From Pseudomonas asplenii (GTDB lineage Bacteria; Pseudomonadota; Gammaproteobacteria; Pseudomonadales; Pseudomonadaceae), in contig NZ_JSYZ01000014.1 of the NCBI RefSeq assembly GCF_001293465.1, positions 275,114-339,113 on the forward strand: a stretch of DNA of 64,000 nucleotides, in the 5' to 3' direction. The notes beneath the pieces were generated by a model. The model was given only the letters and a program-made list of their open reading frames with translations, did no database searches and was not told where the DNA came from. The first letter of the stretch is position 1. Each line of letters opens with the position of its first letter. A program made the translations under genes and the position numbers. Positions 57,547 to 64,000 of this stretch are shown here, piece after piece.

Positions 57547-58695
57547 ATGCGTTGGGCGACTTATTTCGCCGTCCTGGCCTCGGTGCTCAGCGTCGGCCTG
57601 GCGCTGGGGGTGAGCATGCCGCTGGTGTCGTTGCGCCTGGAAAGCTGGGGTTATGGCGCGTTCGCCATCGGCGTCATGGCGGCGATGCCGGCCATCGGCG
57701 TGCTGGTCGGTGCCAGCCTGTCCAGTCGGCTGGCGGCGCGGCTGGGCACTGCCCGGCTGATGGCCTCGTGTCTGTGGGCCGGGGCCTTTTCCATCGGGCT
57801 GCTGGCGCTGTTGCCCAGCTATCCGGTATGGCTGGTGCTGCGCCTGATGATCGGGGTGATTCTGACCATCGTGTTCATTCTCGGCGAAAGCTGGATCAAC
57901 CAGCTGGTGGTCGAGCAATGGCGCGGACGCCTGGTAGCGCTCTACGGCAGCAGCTACGCCTTGAGCCAACTGGCCGGGCCGCTGCTGCTGGCGGCGGTGG
58001 GCACCGAGCGTGACTATGGCTTCTGGGTCGGCGTGGCGCTGCTGGTGACCTCGCCGTTCCTGTTGCTGGGGCGTACCGGAGCGCCGAGCGCGGAGTCCGG
58101 GCGCGTGACCCTGGCCGACCTGCTGGGTTTCTGTCGCGGCCTGCCGGCGATCGCCTGGGCCATTTCGCTGTTCGCTGCCTTCGAGGCGATGATCCTGACG
58201 CTGCTGCCGGTTTACTGCCTGCGCCAGGGTTTCACGGCGGACATCGCCCTGGCGATGGTCAGCACCGTGGTGGTCGGCGATGCGCTGCTGCAGTTGCCCA
58301 TCGGGGCCTTGGCCGACCGTATTTCGCGGCGGGCGATGTTCGTCGGTTGCGCGGTGGTGCTGATGCTGTCGAGCCTGGCTGTGCCGCTGCTGATCGACAC
58401 CCTGCTGATCTGGCCGTTGTGGGTGCTGTTCGGGGCGAGCGCGGGAGGCTTGTTCACGCTGTCGCTGATTCTGATCGGCGAACGTTATCGTGATGACGCG
58501 CTGGTTCGTGCCAACGCCCACGTGGCCCAGTTGTGGGGTATCGGTTGCCTGCTCGGGCCGCTGGCGGCAGGGGCGGGCAGCCAGTGGATCAGCGGGCATG
58601 CCTTGCCGCTGTTCATGGCGGCGGGGGCGCTTGGCCTAGTGATGCTGGTGTTGCGCCAGGGGGCGTTCGGTCGGGTCGAGCCCCTGTCGGTCTAG
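57547..58695 (+). CDS. MFS transporter
   Basis: 382-residue inner-membrane protein with about twelve transmembrane helices and the loop motif between helices 2 and 3 (SSRLAARLGTARLMASCL), here with a degenerate GxLaDrxG. The helix 8-9 loop has GALADRISRRAMF. I chose ATG 57547 with AGGAG 7 nt upstream; the GTG at 57541 is only 1 nt from it. It resembles YcaD/sugar-type permeases but the substrate cannot be read from the sequence. Its stop overlaps the PLD gene stop by 3-4 bp on the opposite strand. Confidence 0.88.
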   Translation: MRWATYFAVLASVLSVGLALGVSMPLVSLRLESWGYGAFAIGVMAAMPAIGVLVGASLSSRLAARLGTARLMASCLWAGAFSIGLLALLPSYPVWLVLRLMIGVILTIVFILGESWINQLVVEQWRGRLVALYGSSYALSQLAGPLLLAAVGTERDYGFWVGVALLVTSPFLLLGRTGAPSAESGRVTLADLLGFCRGLPAIAWAISLFAAFEAMILTLLPVYCLRQGFTADIALAMVSTVVVGDALLQLPIGALADRISRRAMFVGCAVVLMLSSLAVPLLIDTLLIWPLWVLFGASAGGLFTLSLILIGERYRDDALVRANAHVAQLWGIGCLLGPLAAGAGSQWISGHALPLFMAAGALGLVMLVLRQGAFGRVEPLSV

Positions 58696-60245
58696 AGCAT
58701 GCGCTCCAGGCCGACGCGGTTGGTCAGCCAGGCGTTGATCCGGCGCCACCAGCTGCCGGGTTCGCGGTGAAGGACATGGATCTGGCCGTTGTCTTCGGTG
58801 ACCCACACCAGTTGCCCGGCCTCCAGGCGCGGCTCGTAGCTCAGCGCCGGGGCCATGCCCTGCAGGGCCAGGGTGCGCACGTGCTCGGCCAGTTGCGGGC
58901 TGTCCACCAGCACCCCGACCTCGGTGTTCCACAGCACTGAGCGCGGGTCGAAATTGAACGAGCCGATAAAGGCTTTCTGCCGGTCGAAGATCATCGCCTT
59001 GCTGTGCAGGCTGGAGTCCGAGCCCTTGGACGAACCGCTGTGGAACAGGCGCGGACCGCTGCCGCCAGGGGCGCCGGGCTGGCGTCGCAGTTCGAAGAGT
59101 TTCACCCCGTGTTCCAGCAACGCCTTGCGATAGGGTGCGTAGCCGCCGTGCACGGCCGGCACGTCGGTGGCCTCCAGTGAGTTGGTCAGCAGGCTCACCG
59201 AAACCCCGGCGTCGGCCCGCCCCGTCAGGTACACCAGCCCCGGCTGGCCGGGGACGAAGTAGGCGGAAATCATCATCAGCTCGCTGTGCACGCTGCTCAG
59301 CACGGGTGACAGCTGGGTGGTCAGCAGCAGGCGCGGGTCGGGTTCGTCCCGGGCCAGTACCTTGCTCGGCGCATCCCACAGCGCCTGGTTCCAGGCCCAG
59401 ATCAGTTCGCGGCGCCAGGTGTCCAGCCGGGGGTGGTACTGGTAGTCGGCCAGGCGCTGGTACAGCGCGGCATTGCGCTGGCGCCAGTCGGCCAGGGAAC
59501 GCTGCAGGCGCTCGCGGGTGTCGGCCAGGTCGCTGGCGGTGGGCTGGCGCGAGAGGAACTCGCCGATGGGTTTGCTCAGGGCGCTGTTCCAGTACTGGTC
59601 GAAGCTGTGGCCGAGCTGCTCGGCCACCGGCCCGATGCTGAGCATGTCGATGTCGGTGAAGTTCAGGTCCTGTTGTGCGCCGAAATACTCGTCGCCCAGG
59701 TTGCGTCCGCCGACGATGGCCGCGCTGTTGTCGGCCAGCCACAGCTTGTTGTGCATGCGCCGGTGCTGCAGGTTGAGGTTGAACAGCCGGCCGAGGGTGC
59801 GCGTGGCCAGGGTGCTGCGGCCCAGGTCCAGCGGGTTGAACAGGCGGATCTGGATATGCGGGTGGGCGGCCAGGGTGGCGATGAGGTCGTCGAGGCCGTC
59901 GCTGGTGGTGTCGTCCAGCAGGATACGCACCCGTACGCCGCGGTCGGCGGCCTTGAGCAGTTCGTCCACCAGCAGCCGGGTGCTCAGGCCGTCATGGACG
60001 ATGTAGTACTGCAGATCGAGGCTGCTCCGGGCGTTGCGGATCAGCTCGGCGCGGGCCCTGAAGGCCTCGCCGCCGTTGGGCAGCAGACGGAAGCCCGAGC
60101 GCCCCTGGTAGGGCGCGGCCTGGGCCTGGAGGTCGCGACCGAAGGCCGAGTCCGCGGCCGGCAGTGCCTGGCTGGGAACCCGGGGCGCGTCCAACGAGGC
60201 ACATCCGCCCAGCAGCAGGGCGAGCAACAGGAAGCAGGATTTCAA
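58692..60245 (-). CDS. Phospholipase D-like (cardiolipin-synthase-type) lipoprotein
   Basis: 517-residue lipoprotein with lipobox LLGGCAS (Cys15). Two HxKxxxxD motifs are intact: HNKLWLAD at 165-172 followed by GGRNLGDEYF, and HSKAMIFD near 413 followed by IGSFNFDPRS. Both are needed for PLD-type phosphatidyl transfer or hydrolysis. The combination of a lipobox with PLD motifs suggests action in the periplasm. Cardiolipin-synthase-like or phospholipase activity is possible; the substrate is inferred. Overlaps the MFS stop convergently. Confidence 0.88.
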   Translation of the reverse strand: MKSCFLLLALLLGGCASLDAPRVPSQALPAADSAFGRDLQAQAAPYQGRSGFRLLPNGGEAFRARAELIRNARSSLDLQYYIVHDGLSTRLLVDELLKAADRGVRVRILLDDTTSDGLDDLIATLAAHPHIQIRLFNPLDLGRSTLATRTLGRLFNLNLQHRRMHNKLWLADNSAAIVGGRNLGDEYFGAQQDLNFTDIDMLSIGPVAEQLGHSFDQYWNSALSKPIGEFLSRQPTASDLADTRERLQRSLADWRQRNAALYQRLADYQYHPRLDTWRRELIWAWNQALWDAPSKVLARDEPDPRLLLTTQLSPVLSSVHSELMMISAYFVPGQPGLVYLTGRADAGVSVSLLTNSLEATDVPAVHGGYAPYRKALLEHGVKLFELRRQPGAPGGSGPRLFHSGSSKGSDSSLHSKAMIFDRQKAFIGSFNFDPRSVLWNTEVGVLVDSPQLAEHVRTLALQGMAPALSYEPRLEAGQLVWVTEDNGQIHVLHREPGSWWRRINAWLTNRVGLERML

Positions 60246-60309
60246 GCGCGGTCGCCCCAGGTCGAGTCTGGCCAGTGTCGGGATATGGACGCTGGCCGGC
60301 GGATAAAGG

Positions 60310-61743
60310 TCAATCGTCGCTGCACGAATCTTCGTTCAACAGGCGGATCGCTGTCGCGCCAACCTTGCGGACCGCCTCCTCGATCTGCGCCGTTGGCTTG
60401 GCAGCGTAGTTCATCCGCAGGCAATTGCGGTACTTGCCCGAGGCCGAGAAGATGCTGCCCACCGCGACCTGGACCCCCTGGTCGGCCAGGGCGCGATTGA
60501 GCCGCAGGGTGTCGAAGCCCTCCGGCAGCTCGACCCACAGCATGAAGCTGCCCTGGGGCCGGCTGGCACGGGTACCGGCGGGGAAGTAGCGGCTGACCCA
60601 ATCGAGCATCAGGTCGCGATTGCGCTGGTATTGCGTGCGCATCCGCCGCAAATGCGGCTCGAAATGGCCGTTGCGCAGGAAGTCGGCGACCGCCAGTTGC
60701 GGTTGTGGGGCGCTGGCGCCGGTACTGATGTACTTCATGTGCAGCACGCGTTCCAGGTAGCGGCCGGGCGCGACCCAGCCGACCCGCAGGCCCGGGGCCA
60801 GGGTCTTGGAGAACGAACTGCAGAGCAGCACCCGGCCATCGTCATCGAACGACTTGATGGTCCGCGGTCGCGGGTAGGTGTAGGACAGTTCGCCATACAC
60901 ATCGTCCTCGATGATCGCCACGTCGAAGCGCTGCGCCAGCTGCAGCAGTGCCCGCTTGCGCGACTCCGGCATGATGTAGCCCAGCGGGTTGTTGCAGTTG
61001 GGGGTCAACTGTATGGCCTTGATCGGCCACTGTTCCAGGGCCAGTTCGAGGGCGTCGAGGCTGATGCCGGTGAGCGGGTCGGTGGGAATCTCCAGGGCTT
61101 TCATGCCCAGGCCCTTGAGGGTCTGCATGGCGCCATGGAAGCTGGGCGAGTCCACCGCGACGATGTCGCCATGGTTGCAGGTGGCACGGATACTGGCCGA
61201 CAGCGCCTCGTGGCAGCCGGTGGTGACCACCAGGTCCTGGGCGCCTAGGTGGCAGCCGGAATCGAGCAGCAGCCGGGCGATCTGCTCGCGCAGGCCGAGG
61301 TTGCCGTAAATGTTGTCGTAGGCCAGCCCTGGCAGGTCCTGGCGACGGCTGATCTGCGCCAGGCTGCGCAGCAGCGGCTTCATGGTCGGGCTGCCGATGT
61401 CGGGGATGCCGCGGCCCAACTGTACGGTGTCCTTGCGTGGCACCGCGCGGATCAGGTCCAGCACCTGGTCCCACTGGGAGATTTCCACCGGCCGCTGTGC
61501 CGGGCGACCGGCGATCGGCAACGCCGGCAATTCCCGGCTGGCCGGCACGAAATAACCGGACTTGGGCTTGGGCAGGGCCAGTCCGTTGTCTTCCAGCAGC
61601 CGATAGGCCTGCTGCACCGTACTCAGGCTGACACCATGTTCCACGCTCAATGCCCGTACAGACGGCAGGCGGTCGCCCGGACGGTAGAAGCCTTGTTCTA
61701 TGCGGGTTCCCAGCAATTCGGCGAGGTTGACGTAAAGGCTCAT
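60310..61743 (-). CDS. MocR/PdxR-type GntR regulator with aminotransferase domain
   Basis: 477-residue transcription factor. The N-terminus is a GntR winged helix (NLAELLGTRIEQGFYRPGDRLPSVRALSVEHGVSLSTVQQAYRLLEDNGL). The rest is a class I aminotransferase fold that binds pyridoxal phosphate, with the lysine motif SSFSKTLAPGLRVGW and LTPNCNNPLGY. ATG 61743 is chosen as the GntR start; the open frame is 116 codons longer but reads intergenic sequence. It is divergent from a DUF1127 gene (181 bp), typical for regulator and target. Confidence 0.92.
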   Translation of the reverse strand: MSLYVNLAELLGTRIEQGFYRPGDRLPSVRALSVEHGVSLSTVQQAYRLLEDNGLALPKPKSGYFVPASRELPALPIAGRPAQRPVEISQWDQVLDLIRAVPRKDTVQLGRGIPDIGSPTMKPLLRSLAQISRRQDLPGLAYDNIYGNLGLREQIARLLLDSGCHLGAQDLVVTTGCHEALSASIRATCNHGDIVAVDSPSFHGAMQTLKGLGMKALEIPTDPLTGISLDALELALEQWPIKAIQLTPNCNNPLGYIMPESRKRALLQLAQRFDVAIIEDDVYGELSYTYPRPRTIKSFDDDGRVLLCSSFSKTLAPGLRVGWVAPGRYLERVLHMKYISTGASAPQPQLAVADFLRNGHFEPHLRRMRTQYQRNRDLMLDWVSRYFPAGTRASRPQGSFMLWVELPEGFDTLRLNRALADQGVQVAVGSIFSASGKYRNCLRMNYAAKPTAQIEEAVRKVGATAIRLLNEDSCSDD

Positions 61744-61924
61744 GGCGGCTGCTCGATCAGGGTGCGAACGGGATACCGGTACAGATTGCCAGAAAATACA
61801 GGATTCAGTCACGATTTCGCCAAATCTGTATGGAAATAATACAGGTTGTTTGAATCTGTAATGGTTTTGCGCCAAAGGCCATCCTTGCGACTCAGGGCAA
61901 CCGAGTAACGAAGGAGCAATGGCA
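61744..61924. promoter_or_regulatory. Divergent promoter region of mocR-like gene and DUF1127 gene
   Basis: The 181-bp gap is relatively AT-rich around 61790-61860. It contains two near-copies of ACAGGTT/ACAGATT with ATACAG at about 61796, 61838 and 61850, forming direct repeats of an ATACAG-type word such as MocR regulators commonly bind. No clear -35/-10 pair is claimed. Confidence 0.4.
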
Positions 61925-62170
61925 ATGAACGGCTTGAGCGATGTGCGTCTGGTTTTGCGTGACCAGGAACTGATGACCGGGCAGGAGCGGGCGGGGGCGG
62001 TTTCCTGCGTTGCCCCGCGCGCTCCCGAGTTGAGTCGGATGGGCCTGTTCTGGCATCGCCTGCGTACCCGCAAGGTGCTGCTCGAACTCACGGCCGACGA
62101 GTTGCGTGATATCGGCCTGACCCGCAGCGAGGCCCTGGCCGAAGGGCTGAAACCTTTCTGGCGTGACTAG
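61925..62170 (+). CDS. Small DUF1127 protein
   Basis: 81-residue protein. The C-terminal motif MGLFWHRLRTRKVLLELTADELRDIGLTRSEALAEGLKPFW is the DUF1127 arginine-rich domain, linked in other bacteria to RNA binding and to carbon/phosphate metabolism. Two ATGs exist: 61919 is only 2 nt from AAGGAG while 61925 is 8 nt away, so 61925 is preferred. It lies opposite the MocR-like gene and is probably its target. Confidence 0.87.
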   Translation: MNGLSDVRLVLRDQELMTGQERAGAVSCVAPRAPELSRMGLFWHRLRTRKVLLELTADELRDIGLTRSEALAEGLKPFWRD

Positions 62171-62177
62171 TGGCCGA

Positions 62178-63470
62178 TTAGCGCAATTCCTTGAGGCGAT
62201 GCCAGAGCATCCCCAGCGCCAGCAGCGGCGAACGCAGGTATCTGCCGCCCGGGAAGGTGATATGCGGGACCCGGGCGAACAGGTCGAAGTCATCGTGTTG
62301 CTGGCCGCTGATGGCCTCGGCCAGCAAGCGACCGGCCAGATGGGTGGCGTTGAGGCCATGTCCGGCATAGGCCTGGGCGTAATAGACGTTGGGCTGCGCC
62401 TGCAAGCGGCCGATCTGCGGCAGGCGGTTGGCACCGATGCCGATCATCCCGCCCCAGTGGTAGTCGATCTTCACCCCGGCCAGTTGCGGGAATACCTTGA
62501 GCATCTTGGGCCGCATGTAGCCGGCGATATCCTGCGGGTCGCGACCGGAGTAGTGACAGGCGCCGCCGAACAGCAGGCGGCGGTCGGCCGATAGCCGGTA
62601 GTAGTCCAGCGCGACCCGCTGGTCGCAGACCGCCATGTTCTGCGGCAACACCGAGCGGGCCTGCTCCTCGCTCAACGGCTCGGTGGCGATGATGTAGCTG
62701 CCGGCGGGCAGCACCTTGCCGCCCAGTTCCTCGTTGAGCCCGTTGATGTAGGCGTTGCAGGCCAGCACCAGGGTCGTGGCGCGCACCACTCCCTGTGCCG
62801 TATGGACCCGCACCTGCGGGCCGTAGTCGATGCGGGTGACGGCGGACTGTTCGAACAGCTTCACGCCCAGTTGTTCGGCCGCCGCCGCTTCGCCGAGGGC
62901 CAGGTTCAGCGGGTGCAGGTGCCCCGAGCCCATGTCGACCAGGCCACCGACGTAGCGGTCGGAGCCGACCACGCTGTGCATTTCGTGGGCCTGCAGCAGG
63001 CGGGTTTCGTGGCGGTAGCCCAGTTGCCGGAGTTCTTCGGCGTCCTCGGCGAAACCTTCCAGTTCACGGGGCTTGTTCGCCAGGTCGCAGTAGCCCCAGG
63101 TCAGGTCGCAGTCGATCCGGAACCGCTCGATGCGCTGGCGGACGATTTCCACCGCTTCCAGTCCCAGCAGTTTCAGGCGGTGCACACCGTCCTGGCCGAT
63201 GACCGGGGCGAACTGCTCCAGGCCATGGCCGACGCCGCGGATCAGTTGCCCGCCGTTGCGCCCGCTGGCGCCCCAGCCGATCCTGCGGGCTTCCAGCAGG
63301 ACCACGGCGAGGCCGCGTTCGGCCAGTTCGATGGCGGTATTGAGCCCGGAGAAACCGCCGCCCACCACGCAGACGTCGGCCTGCACCTCGCCCTGCAACG
63401 GTGGATATTCCGGTTGCGGGTGGCTGCTGGCGGCGTAGTAGGAAGCGGTATGCCGGGCAGGGGCGTTCAT
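62178..63470 (-). CDS. pauB: FAD-dependent oxidoreductase, gamma-glutamylputrescine-oxidase-like
   Basis: 430-residue flavoprotein of the DAO family with the FAD motif VCVVGGGFSGLNTAIELAERGLAVVLLEA at about 37-65 and GWGASGRNGGQLIRG. It resembles PuuB/PauB enzymes that oxidise gamma-glutamylputrescine or -cadaverine, upstream of the aldehyde dehydrogenase (kauB-like) in the same pathway. ATG 63470 gives MNAPARHTASYYAASSH; the open frame extends 28 codons but has no family match. It faces the DUF1127 gene tail to tail. Confidence 0.87.
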   Translation of the reverse strand: MNAPARHTASYYAASSHPQPEYPPLQGEVQADVCVVGGGFSGLNTAIELAERGLAVVLLEARRIGWGASGRNGGQLIRGVGHGLEQFAPVIGQDGVHRLKLLGLEAVEIVRQRIERFRIDCDLTWGYCDLANKPRELEGFAEDAEELRQLGYRHETRLLQAHEMHSVVGSDRYVGGLVDMGSGHLHPLNLALGEAAAAEQLGVKLFEQSAVTRIDYGPQVRVHTAQGVVRATTLVLACNAYINGLNEELGGKVLPAGSYIIATEPLSEEQARSVLPQNMAVCDQRVALDYYRLSADRRLLFGGACHYSGRDPQDIAGYMRPKMLKVFPQLAGVKIDYHWGGMIGIGANRLPQIGRLQAQPNVYYAQAYAGHGLNATHLAGRLLAEAISGQQHDDFDLFARVPHITFPGGRYLRSPLLALGMLWHRLKELR

Positions 63471-63630
63471 GTGCGTGGTCCTGATGATCGTGTTTGGAAA
63501 ATTTGACGGAGGATAAGCCGCAGCCCCTCGCACGGGCAACTTGATGGCCTGCATGGCTAGAGGAGGTGCTGTCTGGGATGGGCCTTTTCAGGCAGAATCC
63601 AGGTCTTTCCCGGTATTTGGTAAGGCCTCG

Positions 63631-63984
63631 ATGAGCTGCAACAGCCAGAAAATCCGCTTTCTGCGGCAGCAGATCCCGTCCTTCGAATGTGTGCCGGGCT
63701 GTCATGACTGCTGTGGGCCGGTGACCACCTCCTCGGAGGAAATGGCCCGCCTGCCCCGCAAGACCGCTGCCGAGCAGGAAGCGGCACTGAACGAACTCAA
63801 TTGCGTACACCTGGGGCCGAATGGCTGCACGGTGTATGACGAGCGGCCGTTGATCTGCCGGCTGTTCGGCACCACGCCGAGCCTGCCATGCCCCAATGGC
63901 CGGCGACCGGTGGAGATGATTCACCCGCGGATCGAGAAACAGGTTCATGAGTACATCGCCAGCACCCGGCAGGTGCTGGTCTAG
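63631..63984 (+). CDS. YkgJ-family cysteine-cluster protein
   Basis: 117-residue protein with CVPGCHDCCGPV (CxxxCxxCC pattern, residues about 20-28), CVHLGPNGCTVYDERPLICRLFG and a further cysteine in LPCPNG, the zinc/iron-chelating cluster of the YkgJ family. ATG 63631 is chosen over the open frame 30 codons upstream because of the AAGG site and family start. Function of the family is not established. It ends 16 bp before the window end. Confidence 0.87.
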   Translation: MSCNSQKIRFLRQQIPSFECVPGCHDCCGPVTTSSEEMARLPRKTAAEQEAALNELNCVHLGPNGCTVYDERPLICRLFGTTPSLPCPNGRRPVEMIHPRIEKQVHEYIASTRQVLV

Positions 63985-64000
63985 GCTATGTACGAAATCG

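Noticed and set aside
55762..58599. 945-codon minus-strand frame across kauB and the MFS gene
   Set aside because: Spans two convincing plus-strand genes plus a repeat, so it is not a real gene.
61747..62091. 116-codon extension of the MocR-like regulator
   Set aside because: It reads intergenic and DUF1127 sequence without similarity; the GntR domain begins right at ATG 61743.

Overview
The window is chromosomal DNA from a high-GC gammaproteobacterium that is almost certainly a Pseudomonas of the fluorescens/chlororaphis/protegens type. The grounds are the gene order rpoZ-spoT-ridA, yicC-gmk / rph / crc / pyrE and argB-algC-dut-coaBC-radC ... rpmB-rpmG, which as I recall matches the P. aeruginosa PA5309-PA5345 neighbourhood, together with an unmistakable Crc, Pseudomonas-style REP palindromes, and an OxyR-RecG pair. 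No species assignment is possible from the sequence alone.

Region 1 (1-27769) is a type VI secretion system of the P. aeruginosa HSI-I (H1) class, built as two divergent operons around a 390-bp control region (9874-10263). Leftward run tssA, tssB, tssC, hcp, tssE, tssF, tssG and clpV (clpV runs off the window start). Rightward run fha1, tssJ, tssK, tssL, tssM, then the threonine-phosphorylation switch tagF, pppA, ppkA, tagT, tagS, tagR and tagQ. Together these give the contractile sheath (TssBC), tube (Hcp), baseplate (TssEFGK, TssA), envelope complex (TssJLM), recycling ATPase (ClpV) and a signalling cascade TagQRST -> PpkA -> Fha1, opposed by PppA and TagF. The accessory gene tagJ, which sits between hcp and tssE in P. 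aeruginosa, is not there; that gap is only 149 bp and holds a strong hairpin. No VgrG or effector gene is in view.

Region 2 (27909-37601) holds an SCP2-like small protein, an HDOD protein, recG, oxyR, the exbB-exbD-tonB energy-transduction operon, an epimerase-like protein, a lipoprotein and ridA. Region 3 (37635-45850) is housekeeping: spoT, rpoZ, gmk, yicC, rph, crc, pyrE, a DUF4124 protein and argB. Region 4 (45903-53643) has a long membrane-anchored algC, dut, coaBC, radC, a large palindromic element, a dipeptide-type binding protein, and the ribosomal protein operon rpmB-rpmG (rpmG is a 51-codon gene).

Region 5 (53805-63984) is more accessory: an exported HExxH protein of unknown family, a cupin, a polyamine/GABA-type aldehyde dehydrogenase (kauB/puuC-like), an MFS transporter, a lipoprotein phospholipase-D-like enzyme, a MocR-type regulator divergent from a DUF1127 small protein, a gamma-glutamylputrescine-oxidase-like flavoenzyme and a YkgJ-type cysteine-cluster protein. 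The dehydrogenase, cupin, oxidase and regulator look like a polyamine catabolism neighbourhood.

REP-type palindromes and a larger repeat family (copies at 28302-28381 and 57346-57452) occupy several intergenic gaps. I saw no tRNA, rRNA, CRISPR array, prophage or insertion sequence. The most interesting items are the tagJ-less H1 locus with hairpins on both sides of hcp, the uncharacterised HExxH exported protein, the 8-copy hexanucleotide repeat in fha1, and the palindromic element after radC.
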